Positions 1 through 8,401 of a stretch of 64,000 nt of DNA are shown in pieces. The notes under the pieces are model-generated. The model worked only from the letters and a program-made list of their open reading frames with translations, did not search any database and was not told the DNA's origin. Location of the stretch: assembly GCF_003344625.1 (NCBI RefSeq), contig NZ_QPKJ02000005.1:806001-870000 (forward strand), in the 5' to 3' direction. Within the stretch, counting starts at the first letter, position 1, and the number at the start of each line of letters is the position of its first letter. The position numbers were made by a program, and so were the translations under genes. This stretch comes from Solirubrobacter deserti (lineage in GTDB: Bacteria; Actinomycetota; Thermoleophilia; Solirubrobacterales; Solirubrobacteraceae).

Positions 1-1
1 C

Positions 2-853
2 ACCGGCGAGATCGTGCAGTGCAGCGCCGGCCAGCAGCCGCCGTTCGGCGACTCGACCAACGACTGCCTCGACAACGAGGGCTTCCATGAGTCGATGGAG
101 TTCGCCTCCGGCAACTACGGTCTGATGCAGTCGGCGCTCGACTACGCCAACGACGTCACGCCGCCGGTCGTCGAGGCCGTCACCGGTTCCATCGACGGCG
201 GCAAGATCGACGTGCGCTTCACCTCCAACGAGGCGTCCTCGATCTACTACACGCTCGACGGCTCGACCCCGACGACGGCGTCCACCGAGTGGAAGCCGAA
301 CCGCGCCCGCGCGCTGCCGCTCCCGCTGCAGCTCGCCCCGAACACGGTCCTGAAGTGGATCGCGGTCGACTTCAAGGGCAACGCGTCCGCGGTCAAGACC
401 AAGGCGTTCGGGTTCACCGAGGGCACGGTCGGCGGCAGCGTGCCGGCGACGCTCTCGCTGACGCTCAATGGTGCGCCGAGCTTCTCGCCGTTCATCCCGG
501 GTGTCGCCAACACCTACACGGCCTCGACCACGGCCTCCGTGACCTCGACCGCCGGCAACGCGACGCTGACCGTCGGGGATCCGTCCTCGGTCGGCACCGG
601 CCATCTGGTCAACGGGTCCTACGTCATGGCGCAGCCGCTGAAGGCCCAGGCCCGCATGACGGGCACGGCCCCGCACCAGTTCTACCCCGTCGGCTCCTCG
701 GCCGCGCCGTTGAACATGTTCTATTGGTCGGCGCCCGTCACCGGGTTCCCGCTCACGATCGAGTTCCAGCAGACGATCGGCGCGAACGACCCGCTCCGCA
801 CGGGCACGTACGCCAAGCCGCTCACGTTCACGCTGTCGACGACGCAGCCGTAA
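2..853 (+). CDS. Secreted protein, C-terminal part (probable M14 zinc carboxypeptidase with chitobiase-like C-terminal domain)
   Basis: The reading frame is open from the first bases of the window, so the N-terminus lies upstream; 283 residues and the TAA stop are visible. The first ~50 residues (DNEGFHESMEFASGNYGL, then ALDYAND) resemble the end of an M14 carboxypeptidase catalytic domain, but the zinc-ligand region is not in view, so the enzyme call is tentative. Then comes a module of about 85 residues with YYTLDGSTPT and a later AVDFKGNAS, the pattern of the chitobiase/beta-hexosaminidase C-terminal (CHB_HEX_C_1) immunoglobulin-like fold. The last ~140 residues are Thr/Ser/Ala-rich beta-type sequence. 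Lack of cytoplasmic features and this architecture suggest an extracellular enzyme. A GC-rich hairpin follows the stop. Confidence 0.55.
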   Translation, partial: TGEIVQCSAGQQPPFGDSTNDCLDNEGFHESMEFASGNYGLMQSALDYANDVTPPVVEAVTGSIDGGKIDVRFTSNEASSIYYTLDGSTPTTASTEWKPNRARALPLPLQLAPNTVLKWIAVDFKGNASAVKTKAFGFTEGTVGGSVPATLSLTLNGAPSFSPFIPGVANTYTASTTASVTSTAGNATLTVGDPSSVGTGHLVNGSYVMAQPLKAQARMTGTAPHQFYPVGSSAAPLNMFYWSAPVTGFPLTIEFQQTIGANDPLRTGTYAKPLTFTLSTTQP

Positions 854-863
854 GAGCGATCTC

Positions 864-892
864 GGCCGGCCGGGTGATCAGCCCGGCCGGCC
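864..892 (+). terminator. Perfect 11-bp stem-loop after the first gene
   Basis: GGCCGGCCGGG (864-874) and CCCGGCCGGCC (882-892) are perfect inverted repeats around the 7-nt loop TGATCAG, beginning 11 nt after the stop codon at 853. There is no U-run. Hairpins without U-tails are common candidate terminators in high-GC actinobacteria, so terminator or 3'-end stabiliser is the likely role. Confidence 0.5.
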
Positions 893-913
893 GTCGCCGC
901 TACCCTGCGGGCG

Positions 914-2038
914 ATGGACGAACGGGTCCTCACCGAGCGCCTGATCACGTACGACACCTCCACCGCGGAGGGCCTGCGAGCCTGTGCCGGGTTCATCAAA
1001 GGCTGGCTCGAAGCACGTGAGATCGCGGTCGAGGACCATCAGTACGGCGAGCTGTTCGCGCTGACCGCGGAGGTCGGCTCCAAGGACGGTCCGACGCTCG
1101 TCTTCCACGGCCACTACGACGTGGTCCCGGCCCGGCCGGAGCAGTTCACGCCGCGCATCCAGGGCGACCGGCTCGAGGGCCGCGGCTCCTATGACATGAA
1201 GGGCGGGCTCGCGGCGATGATGTGCGCCCTGTACGACCTGCGCGACCAGCAGGACGTGCGCGTGCGCTTCGTGGCGGTCCCGGACGAGGAGTCCGAGGAG
1301 ATCGACCAGCGCACCTCCGACCTGCTGGTCAAGGCCGGCTACGTGGGCGACTTCGCGATCACGGGCGAGCCCACCAACCTCCACGTCGGCGTCCAGGCCA
1401 AGGGCGTGCTCGCGCTGCGCATCCTGGTCTTCGGCACCTCCGCCCACGGCTCCACGCCGTGGCTCGGCGACAACGCGGTCTTGAAGGCGATCGACGTCTT
1501 TAGGCGAATTGAGTCGATGCCGTTCACCCTTGAGTCCTCGGAGCTGTTCGACCGGCCGTCGGTGAACCTGGGCCGGATCGTGGGCGGCGACGCGCCGAAC
1601 AAGGTGCCCGAGGAGTGCGCCATGGACGTGGATATCCGCTATCTGCCCGAGCAGGACCCCGGCGAGCTTCTCGCCCAGATCCGCGCGCTGCCGGACGTCC
1701 ACGTCGCTCGCTCGTTCATCTGGCCGCCCGCCCGCGTGTCGCCGCGCAACCCCTACGTGCTGGCGCTCTGCCAGGCCGCATCCCGGCTGACCGACGGCGA
1801 GTCGATGAGCGTCGGCCGCGACGGCGCGTCCGACGCGGTCGCCTTCCAGAAGGCGGGCGTGCCCGCGGTCGAGTTCGGCCCGTCCGGCGGCGGCCATCAC
1901 GGCCCCGACGAATGGGTCTCGATCGACTCGCTGGCCCGCTACCGCCGCGCGCTCGTGGACTTCGCGTGCGACGTGCCCAAGCGCTTTCCCGTCTCCGACA
2001 CCGCCGAGCTGCGCGCCGTGGAGGGCGGGCTGGCATGA
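914..2038 (+). CDS. M20 family metallopeptidase (ArgE/DapE/carboxypeptidase G2-like)
   Basis: 374 residues, cytosolic, no signal peptide. The di-zinc ligands of the M20 family are all visible: FHGHYDVVP near residue 62, GRGSYDMKGG near 95 (bridging Asp), the catalytic Glu pair in PDEESEE near 123, TGEPTN near 155 and a C-terminal GGGHHGPDEW near 333. The dimerisation insert (HGSTPWLGDNA) between the halves is also typical. M20 enzymes hydrolyse N-acyl amino acids, succinyl-diaminopimelate or dipeptides; the substrate cannot be set from sequence alone. The stop overlaps the start of the LCP gene (ATGA), so the two are probably co-transcribed. Confidence 0.85.
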   Translation: MDERVLTERLITYDTSTAEGLRACAGFIKGWLEAREIAVEDHQYGELFALTAEVGSKDGPTLVFHGHYDVVPARPEQFTPRIQGDRLEGRGSYDMKGGLAAMMCALYDLRDQQDVRVRFVAVPDEESEEIDQRTSDLLVKAGYVGDFAITGEPTNLHVGVQAKGVLALRILVFGTSAHGSTPWLGDNAVLKAIDVFRRIESMPFTLESSELFDRPSVNLGRIVGGDAPNKVPEECAMDVDIRYLPEQDPGELLAQIRALPDVHVARSFIWPPARVSPRNPYVLALCQAASRLTDGESMSVGRDGASDAVAFQKAGVPAVEFGPSGGGHHGPDEWVSIDSLARYRRALVDFACDVPKRFPVSDTAELRAVEGGLA

Positions 2039-3588
2039 GGGATCCGGATCGTCCGCCGCGGCCGGGCCGCGGGGTGCTGGTGCGCGCCCTGCTGGCCGCC
2101 GTGCTCACGGTCTTCGTCTCCGCGACCGCGGCCGCGTACGCCGTGCTCAACGAGGTCGACAGCCTCGTCGACGAGTTCGGTGGCGGCGGCAAGGAAGGCC
2201 GCACGTTCGTCAACGTCCCCGAAGTCACGGACGCCGAGGCGGGGGATCCGCGGACGTTCCTCATCCTCGGCACCGATGAGCGCTACGCCGACAAGGTCGC
2301 GGGGGTCAAACCGCGCTCGGACACGATCCTGCTCGCCCGCGTGGACCCCAAGAGCGACCGCATCGCGCTGATGTCGCTCCCGCGTGACCTGAAGGTGCGG
2401 ATCCCGGGCTCGGGCACGAACAAGATCAACGTCGCCTACGAGGTCGGTGGCCCGCGCAAGACGGTCGCGACGGTCAAGCGGCTGTTCGAGGACGCGACGG
2501 GCGAGGAGTTCCCGATCAACCACGTGATCGCGGTCTCGTTCGGCGGGTTCCGGCGCGCGGTGAACTACATCGGCGGCGTCTACGTGGACATCGACCGCCG
2601 CTACTACAACGACAACTCCACGGCCGCGGCCGGCGAGGCGTACGCGACGATCGACGTCCAACCCGGCTACCAGATGCTCAAGGGCCAGGACGCGCTGGAC
2701 TACGTCCGCTACCGCCACGGCGACAACGACTTCTTCCGCGCCTCGCGCCAGCAGGACTTCCTGCGCCAGATCACCCACCAGGACGCGGTCCGCCAGCTGC
2801 TGGACCCGAGCAAGCGCCACGAGCTCGCGCGGATCTTCGGCCGCTACTTCGAGGTCGACAAGAGCTTCACCCGCTCCTCGAACCTGATCGCGCTCGCGCA
2901 GCTCGGCCTCAACATGGCCCAGGCCAAGGCGCCGGTCAACGAGGTCCGCTTCCCGGCGACCGAGGCCGAGAACCCGGCGGTCGACTCCTACCTGTACGTC
3001 AAGGACTCCGACCTCAAGAAGACCTACGACGAGTTCATGACCGGCGAGGGCTCCTCGAACCCGCGCCGGCTGGACGAGACGACCAAGCCCGAGGCGACGG
3101 CGACCCCGGCGCGGACCAAGAAGAAGAACCGCCCGTCGGCCGTGAAGGGGCTCGAGGAGGCGCGCACCGAGGGCGAGAACATGGCCGTCCTGGTCGCGAG
3201 CGAGAACAAGCTCGGGTTCCCGTTCTACTTCCCGGAGCGGCGCAAGACGGGCTCGCGCTACGCCGACCCCGAGCCGCGCATCTACTCGCTGCGCGACGGT
3301 CAGGGCAAGCTGCACCGCGCGTACCGGCTCACGCTCAACGCCGGTTCCTGGAGCGAGTACTACGGCATCCAGGGCATGACGTGGCAGCACCCGCCGATCC
3401 TCGACGACCCGGACCGGGTGCGCGAGGTCAACGGGCGCAAGCTGGAGCTCTTCTACGACGGCTCGCGCATCCGGCTCGTCGCCTGGCGCACCTCCAAGGG
3501 CGTCTACTGGGTGACGAACACGCTCACGCTGTCGATCCCGAACAGCAGGCTGATCGCGATCGCGAGCAGCCTGCGCCGCCTGAAATAG
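2035..3588 (+). CDS. LytR-CpsA-Psr (LCP) family cell-wall glycopolymer ligase
   Basis: 517 residues from the ATG at 2035, which shares ATGA with the upstream stop. A short basic N-terminus leads into one membrane segment (about residues 17-36, LLAAVLTVFVSATAAAYAVL), placing the rest outside the cell. The LCP catalytic domain spans about residues 75-260: FLILGTDER, SDTILLARVDP, SLPRDLKV, NKINVAYEVGGP and YVRYRHGDNDFFRASRQQ carry the conserved Arg/Asp residues that bind the polyprenyl-pyrophosphate donor. LCP proteins transfer teichoic-acid-like or arabinogalactan-type polymers to peptidoglycan. The C-terminal ~200 residues are a less conserved extracellular region with a Lys/Pro-rich linker near 365. 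The start was chosen because upstream in-frame sequence only shadows the M20 gene. Confidence 0.9.
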   Translation: MRDPDRPPRPGRGVLVRALLAAVLTVFVSATAAAYAVLNEVDSLVDEFGGGGKEGRTFVNVPEVTDAEAGDPRTFLILGTDERYADKVAGVKPRSDTILLARVDPKSDRIALMSLPRDLKVRIPGSGTNKINVAYEVGGPRKTVATVKRLFEDATGEEFPINHVIAVSFGGFRRAVNYIGGVYVDIDRRYYNDNSTAAAGEAYATIDVQPGYQMLKGQDALDYVRYRHGDNDFFRASRQQDFLRQITHQDAVRQLLDPSKRHELARIFGRYFEVDKSFTRSSNLIALAQLGLNMAQAKAPVNEVRFPATEAENPAVDSYLYVKDSDLKKTYDEFMTGEGSSNPRRLDETTKPEATATPARTKKKNRPSAVKGLEEARTEGENMAVLVASENKLGFPFYFPERRKTGSRYADPEPRIYSLRDGQGKLHRAYRLTLNAGSWSEYYGIQGMTWQHPPILDDPDRVREVNGRKLELFYDGSRIRLVAWRTSKGVYWVTNTLTLSIPNSRLIAIASSLRRLK

Positions 3589-3643
3589 CTGCGAGTCCAC
3601 CCGCCGTGGCGGCGCGGCACGCCGCCCCGCGGAACTCGCCGAA

Positions 3644-3664
3644 GCATCGCCCGCTGGGCGATGC
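3644..3664. terminator. 9-bp stem-loop between convergent genes
   Basis: GCATCGCCC (3644-3652), loop GCT, GGGCGATGC (3656-3664): a perfect stem in the 78-bp gap between the LCP gene and the leftward RTX gene. Its position between converging stops suggests a bidirectional terminator; no strong U-run is present. Confidence 0.5.
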
Positions 3665-3666
3665 GG

Positions 3667-4875
3667 CTACTTCGACGTCTTGTGGCGAGTGCGCTTCTCG
3701 CAGTCGCCCGAGATCTTGACCAGGCTGCGGTTGCCGGGCCACTCGGACTCGATCACGGTGTCGTTGCCGGGGCCGCACTTCACCGTCGCGCGGCCGCGGG
3801 CGATGATCGCGGTGATGGTGTCGTCGCCGTCACCGCCGTCGACCGTCGTGCGGGCGCCCGAGACGACCTTGATCCTGTCGTTGCCGGCGCCGCCGAACAG
3901 CAGCGCGCGCACGCCGCCCGCCTGCAGAAAGTCGTCGCCCTCGCCGCCGAGCAGCGTGTTGGTGCCGCGGCCGCCGTAGACGGTGTCGTTGCCCGCGCCG
4001 GCGTCGATGACGTCGACGGCCTTGCGCGCGCCCGGCAGCTCGTCGTGGTTCTGGTCGCCCCAGAGGACATCGTCGCCGCCGAGCGCGGTGATCTTGTCCG
4101 AGCCGGCGCCACCGCGCAGGTTGTCGTTGAGGTCGGTGCCGGTGCGGGCGCCGCCGCCGTTGCCGGTCGTGGCGCTGATGCCCTTGAGCGGGTCGACCGT
4201 CGCCGCCTGCTCGATCACGATCTCGCAGTTGACGATCAGCGCGTCGCGGATGCGGGCGAACGTCGCGCGGCCCCAGGAGTTGCTCCGCGGCGGGACGTAC
4301 AGCGTGTCGCTGCCGTTGCCGCAGTCGACGTCGTCGACGACGCTGTCGCCGTTGACGTAGATGACGTCGTCGCCGTCCTCGCCGAAGATGTGGTCTGGGC
4401 CGCTGTCGTAGTAGATCGTGTCGTTGCCGGGGCCGCCGAAGAGCTCGTCGCCGCCGGAGCCGCCGTGGATGGTGTCGTTGCCGTCGCCGCCCTCGACGCG
4501 GTCCGGAGCGGCCTGTCCGTCGAGGTTGTCGTCGCCGGCGCCGCCGGAGAGCGTGTCGTGGCCGAAGCCGCCGGTCGCGACGTCGTTGCCGTCCTCGCCG
4601 GTGAGCGTGTCGTCGCCCGAGCTGCCGTCGAGGATGTCGTCGCCCGCGCCGCCCGCGACGTCGTCGGGGCCGGTGTCGCCGAACAGCCGGTCGCTGCCGC
4701 CGAGCCCGCGGATGCGGTCCGAGCCGCCGTGGCCCTGTATCTTGTCGGCGCCCTCGCTGCCCGTGAGCGCTTCAGCGGCGTTGGAGCCGACGATGGTCTT
4801 GGCGGTGGCCGTCGTGGCCGGGACGAGCACGGCGATCAGCGCCATGACGACAGCAGCGGGGATCCGGAAGGGCAT
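3667..4875 (-). CDS. Exported RTX-type calcium-binding repeat protein
   Basis: 402 residues. The N-terminus (MPFRIPAAVVMALIAVLVPATTATA) is a Sec signal peptide ending near residue 25. The mature protein is largely built of glycine/aspartate nonapeptide repeats of the GGxGxDxhx type (GGAGDD, GGDGND, GGPGND, GGEGDD) at about residues 30-165 and again 240-370. Such repeats fold into a calcium-loaded parallel beta-roll. Between the blocks is a non-repetitive stretch with two Cys (DVDCGNG and NCEIVIE), and a third and fourth Cys lie near the C-terminus. No protease or lipase catalytic domain is seen. The repetitive DNA is coding, not a CRISPR. The gene diverges from ugd with only 42 bp between starts. 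Confidence 0.85.
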   Translation of the reverse strand: MPFRIPAAVVMALIAVLVPATTATAKTIVGSNAAEALTGSEGADKIQGHGGSDRIRGLGGSDRLFGDTGPDDVAGGAGDDILDGSSGDDTLTGEDGNDVATGGFGHDTLSGGAGDDNLDGQAAPDRVEGGDGNDTIHGGSGGDELFGGPGNDTIYYDSGPDHIFGEDGDDVIYVNGDSVVDDVDCGNGSDTLYVPPRSNSWGRATFARIRDALIVNCEIVIEQAATVDPLKGISATTGNGGGARTGTDLNDNLRGGAGSDKITALGGDDVLWGDQNHDELPGARKAVDVIDAGAGNDTVYGGRGTNTLLGGEGDDFLQAGGVRALLFGGAGNDRIKVVSGARTTVDGGDGDDTITAIIARGRATVKCGPGNDTVIESEWPGNRSLVKISGDCEKRTRHKTSK

Positions 4876-4917
4876 GCTCTTCTTATCGACGCCGCTCTTC
4901 TAAGCTGAAGCGCCCTT

Positions 4918-6231
4918 ATGAGCACCAATCGAGAACCGATCGGCGTGATCGGAACAGGCTACGTCGGGCTGGTCACCGCCGCGGGATTCGCGGAGCTCGG
5001 CAACGACGTGTACTGCGTCGACATCGACAGCGAGAAGATCGAGGGCCTCAAGGAGGGTCGGATCCCGATCTGGGAGCCGGGTCTGGAGGAGCTGATCGCC
5101 AAGCACCGCGACCGGCTGCACTTCTCCACCGACCTCAGCGACGCGCTCGAGCACGCGCGCCTGCTGTTCGTGGCCGTGGGCACGCCGCCGACCTACTCCG
5201 GCGACGCGGACCTGTCCGCGGTGCATGCGGTCGTGGACGCGATGCCGCCGTCCGACCAGCACGCGCTGGTCATGAAGTCGACCGTCCCGGTCGGCACGGG
5301 CGAGACGATCAAGCGCGTCTTCGTCGAGCAGGGCAAGGGCGGCTTCCGCTACGTCTCCTGCCCCGAGTTCCTCAAGGAAGGCTCGGCGATCAAGGACTTC
5401 CTGGAGCCCGACCGCGTCGTCGTGGGCGACGACGGGGACTGGGCCGGCGACGCCGTGGTCGAGCTCTACGCGCCGCTCGGCGCGCCGCTCGTGCGCACGG
5501 ACATCAAGAGCGCGGAGATGGTCAAGCTCGCGTCCAACGCGTTCCTGGCCACGAAGATCTCGTTCATCAACGAGATCGCCAACGTGTGCGAGGAGACGGG
5601 CGCGGACGTGGTCGAGGTCGCGCGCGGGATGGGCCTGGACAACCGCATCGGCCCCAAGTTCCTGCAGGCCGGCATCGGCTTCGGCGGCTCCTGTTTCCCG
5701 AAGGACGTCACGGCCCTCAAGCAGCTGGCCGGCAACTCGGGCTATCACTTCCAGCTGCTGAACTCCGTGATCGAGGTCAACGAGCTCCAGAAGCGGCGGG
5801 TCATCGCCAAGCTCGAGAAGCACCTCGGCAAGCTCGTGGACAAGAAGATCGCCCTGCTCGGCCTCGCCTTCAAGCCCAACACCGACGACATGCGCGAAGC
5901 GTCGTCGCTGGTGCTGTCCTCCCGGCTGCAGGCCGCGGGCGCCCACGTGCGCGCGTATGACCCCGTGGCCGAGGAGGAGGCGCGCAAGCTCATCCGCGGC
6001 GTGTCCTTCAAGTCGACCGCGCTGGAGGCGATCGAGGAGGCCGACGCCGTCGTCCTCGTCACGGAATGGCCGGAGTTCGCCGAGCTCTCGCTCACCGAGG
6101 TGCGCGAGGCGATGGCGGGCGACCTGCTCGTCGACGGGCGCAACCTGTTCGATCCGGAGAAGGTCCGCGAAGCCGGCCTGGTCTATGAAGGGGTTGGCCG
6201 GGCCGCGAGCTCAGCGCGTCAGGAGGTCTGA
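4918..6231 (+). CDS. ugd: UDP-glucose 6-dehydrogenase
   Basis: 437 residues, normal for the UDP-glucose/GDP-mannose dehydrogenase family. It oxidises UDP-glucose twice with NAD+ to UDP-glucuronate in the cytosol. N-terminal Rossmann domain starts GVIGTGYVGLVTAAGFAELG (about residues 8-27); the thio-hemiacetal Cys lies in GFGGSCFPKDVTAL (near residue 260); the catalytic Lys/Asn segment is KLASNAFLATKISFINE (near 203); the C-terminal UDP-binding domain contains LGLAFKPNTDDMREA (near 318). It heads an apparent operon with the nucleotidyltransferase (9-bp gap) and the sugar isomerase, consistent with supply of activated sugars for wall or capsule polymers. GDP-mannose dehydrogenase is the main alternative. 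Confidence 0.92.
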   Translation: MSTNREPIGVIGTGYVGLVTAAGFAELGNDVYCVDIDSEKIEGLKEGRIPIWEPGLEELIAKHRDRLHFSTDLSDALEHARLLFVAVGTPPTYSGDADLSAVHAVVDAMPPSDQHALVMKSTVPVGTGETIKRVFVEQGKGGFRYVSCPEFLKEGSAIKDFLEPDRVVVGDDGDWAGDAVVELYAPLGAPLVRTDIKSAEMVKLASNAFLATKISFINEIANVCEETGADVVEVARGMGLDNRIGPKFLQAGIGFGGSCFPKDVTALKQLAGNSGYHFQLLNSVIEVNELQKRRVIAKLEKHLGKLVDKKIALLGLAFKPNTDDMREASSLVLSSRLQAAGAHVRAYDPVAEEEARKLIRGVSFKSTALEAIEEADAVVLVTEWPEFAELSLTEVREAMAGDLLVDGRNLFDPEKVREAGLVYEGVGRAASSARQEV

Positions 6232-6240
6232 CTCTTCGTC

Positions 6241-7341
6241 ATGCAGGCACTCATCCTCGCCGGGGGTGAGGGCACGCGGCTGCGGCCGTTGACCTCGTCC
6301 GTGCCGAAGCCGGTCGTCCCGCTGGTCGACCGGCCGTTCATCGTCTTCGTGATCGACTGGCTGCGCCGGCACGGCGTGGACGACGTGATCATGTCCTGCG
6401 GGCACCTGGCGGAAGGGGTGCGTGACGTGCTGGGCGACGGGAGCGGCGTCGGCGTGCGCCTGCGCTACGTCGAGGAGCCCAAGCCACTCGGCACGGGCGG
6501 GGCGGTGAAGTTCGCCGAGCAGTGGCTGGACGAGCGCTTCCTGATGCTCAACGGCGACACGCTGACGGACATCGACCTCACGGCGCAGCTCGCCGAGCAC
6601 GCGCGCACGGGGGCGCGTGCGACGCTCGCGCTGTACCCGGTCGAGGACCCGTCGTCGTACGGGCTCGTGCGGCTGGAGGCGGACGGTGCCGTGCGCGAGT
6701 TCGTCGAGAAGCCGGCGCCGGACCAGATCGACACCAACAACATCTCCGCGGGCGCGTACGTGCTGGAGAAGTACGTGCTCGACCTGCTGGTGCACGGGGA
6801 GCGGGCGTCGATCGAGCGCGACGTGTTCCCGCGGCTGGTCGGCAACGGGCTCTTCGGGCACGTGTGCGGCGGCTACTGGATGGACATCGGGACGCCGCAG
6901 CGCTACCTGGAGGCGACGTTCGACATCCTCGAGGGCAATGTCGCCACCGAGGTCGGTGAGCGGATGGGCTCGACGTACATGTGCGTGGAGGACGGCGTGG
7001 ACAGCGAAGGGCGGATCGTGCCCGCCGCGCTCGTCGAAGCTGGATGCCGGATCGGCAAGGGCGCGCGCATCGGCGGGCGTGCCGTGCTGGAACGGGATGT
7101 CGTCGTCGGCGAGGGCACGATCGTCGAGCAGTCGGTCGTCATGGCCGGTGCGCAGATCGGCGCGCACTGCCATCTGAACGGCTGCATCGTCGGCCCGGAC
7201 GTGAAAATTGGCGATCATTGCGTGATCGAGGACATGAGTGTCCTCGGGGCCGGCGTTAGCCTTGGCGAAGGCAACACCGTCTCCAGAGGCGCCCGGCTGT
7301 TTCCGGGGGTCTCGCTCCCGGACAAGGCGCTTCTGTTTTGA
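6241..7341 (+). CDS. Sugar-1-phosphate nucleotidyltransferase, mannose-1-phosphate guanylyltransferase-like
   Basis: 366 residues. The N-terminal nucleotidyltransferase domain has the signature LAGGEGTRLRPLTSSVPKPVVPL (residues 6-28, GGxGTRLxPLT...PKP), LNGDTL near 105 with the metal-binding Asp, and a VEKP segment near 155. The C-terminal ~110 residues are hexapeptide repeats (IGKGARIGGRAVL, VVGEGTIVEQSVV, IGAHCHLNG) forming a left-handed beta helix. This two-domain form is used by GDP-mannose and related pyrophosphorylases. The next gene encodes a phosphomannose/phosphoglucose isomerase, which supports mannose-1-P as substrate, but glucose-1-P is possible. Its stop overlaps the TTG start of the isomerase. 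Confidence 0.85.
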   Translation: MQALILAGGEGTRLRPLTSSVPKPVVPLVDRPFIVFVIDWLRRHGVDDVIMSCGHLAEGVRDVLGDGSGVGVRLRYVEEPKPLGTGGAVKFAEQWLDERFLMLNGDTLTDIDLTAQLAEHARTGARATLALYPVEDPSSYGLVRLEADGAVREFVEKPAPDQIDTNNISAGAYVLEKYVLDLLVHGERASIERDVFPRLVGNGLFGHVCGGYWMDIGTPQRYLEATFDILEGNVATEVGERMGSTYMCVEDGVDSEGRIVPAALVEAGCRIGKGARIGGRAVLERDVVVGEGTIVEQSVVMAGAQIGAHCHLNGCIVGPDVKIGDHCVIEDMSVLGAGVSLGEGNTVSRGARLFPGVSLPDKALLF

Positions 7342-8378
7342 CGACCGTCATCGACTACGCCAACGACACCACTGGGCAGCTCGACGAGGTTCTCGGCCTG
7401 TCCGAGCACCTGCGGGACGCGCTCTGGCGGGTGGATTCCTCAGGTGCCAAGCCGGTCGAAGCGACCGGCGGCGTGATCATCGCGGGCATGGGCGGCTCGG
7501 CGTCCGGCGGGCGCCTGGCGCAGGGCGCGATCGGCCCGCGTCTGAAGCGCCCGCTCGTGGTCGCCGACGGCTACGCCCTGCCGAGTTGGGCCGGCCCGTC
7601 GACCCTCGTGCTGCACTCGAGCTACTCCGGCAACACGGAGGAGACGGTGTCCGCGTACGACGACGCGGCGGCCCGCTCCATACCGCGCATCGTCGCGTCC
7701 ACGGGCGGCGCGCTGGTGGACCGCGCGCGCCGCGACGGCGTGCCCGTGGTGCCGATCCCCGGCGGTTTCCAGCCGCGGGCCGCGATCGGCTACTCGCTCG
7801 TCGCCGCGATGGAGGCGGCCGCGCTGGGCGGCGCGGCGCCGTCGCTGCGCGACGAGATCGAGGCGGCGGCCGATCTGGCGGACACGCTCGCGGTCGAGTG
7901 GGGGCCGGACTCCGGCGAGGACTCGCTGGCCAAGTCGCTCGCCCGGGCGCTGCACGGCACCGTGCCCGTGATCGCGGGTGGCGAGCTCGCGGCCTCGGTC
8001 GCCTACCGCTGGAAGTGCCAGTTCAACGAGAACGCCCAGCTGCCGGCGTTCGCGTCCGCCCTGCCGGAGCTCAACCACAACGAGGTGGTGGGCTGGGAGT
8101 CCGCGCGCGAGCTCGGGCGCTTCTCGTACGTGTCGCTCGAGGATCCGGGCGCGCACCCGCGCAACCAGCTCCGCGCCGAGCTGACGGCCGAGATCGCGGC
8201 CGCGGGCGCCGATCCGGTGCTGCGTGTGACGGCGCGCGGCGAGACGCGCGTCGAGCGGCTGATCTCGTTGGTGCTGCTCGGCGATCTCGTCTCGATCTAC
8301 GCCGCGGTGCTGCGCGGCGCGGACCCGATCGACATCCCGGCGATCGACTCGATCAAGGCGTCGCTGTCCTCGCGTTAG
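7338..8378 (+). CDS. Bifunctional phosphoglucose/phosphomannose isomerase
   Basis: 346 residues, TTG start overlapping the previous stop (TTGA). SIS-domain features: GMGGSASGG near residue 50, HSSYSGNTEETVSAY near 95 (phosphate-binding Ser/Thr loop) and a C-terminal SIS half with the conserved Glu/His region (FNENAQLPAF, LPELNHNEVVGW near 235). It interconverts fructose-6-P with glucose-6-P or mannose-6-P, feeding the nucleotidyltransferase upstream. This archaeal/actinobacterial isomerase family is usually about 330-350 residues. Confidence 0.88.
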   Translation: MTTVIDYANDTTGQLDEVLGLSEHLRDALWRVDSSGAKPVEATGGVIIAGMGGSASGGRLAQGAIGPRLKRPLVVADGYALPSWAGPSTLVLHSSYSGNTEETVSAYDDAAARSIPRIVASTGGALVDRARRDGVPVVPIPGGFQPRAAIGYSLVAAMEAAALGGAAPSLRDEIEAAADLADTLAVEWGPDSGEDSLAKSLARALHGTVPVIAGGELAASVAYRWKCQFNENAQLPAFASALPELNHNEVVGWESARELGRFSYVSLEDPGAHPRNQLRAELTAEIAAAGADPVLRVTARGETRVERLISLVLLGDLVSIYAAVLRGADPIDIPAIDSIKASLSSR

Positions 8379-8401
8379 CTCAAGGCGCCGCCGCGGCGGT
8401 C

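Noticed and set aside
1615..2034. N-terminal extension of the LCP protein to 657 residues
   Set aside because: The extension is an Arg-rich frame shadow of the M20 gene; the membrane segment begins just after ATG 2035.
3667..4875. Repetitive DNA that might be taken for a CRISPR or tandem repeat
   Set aside because: The repeats are nine-codon Gly/Asp units (GGxGxDxhx) in one reading frame with signal peptide; repeat lengths and spacers vary and there are no cas genes.
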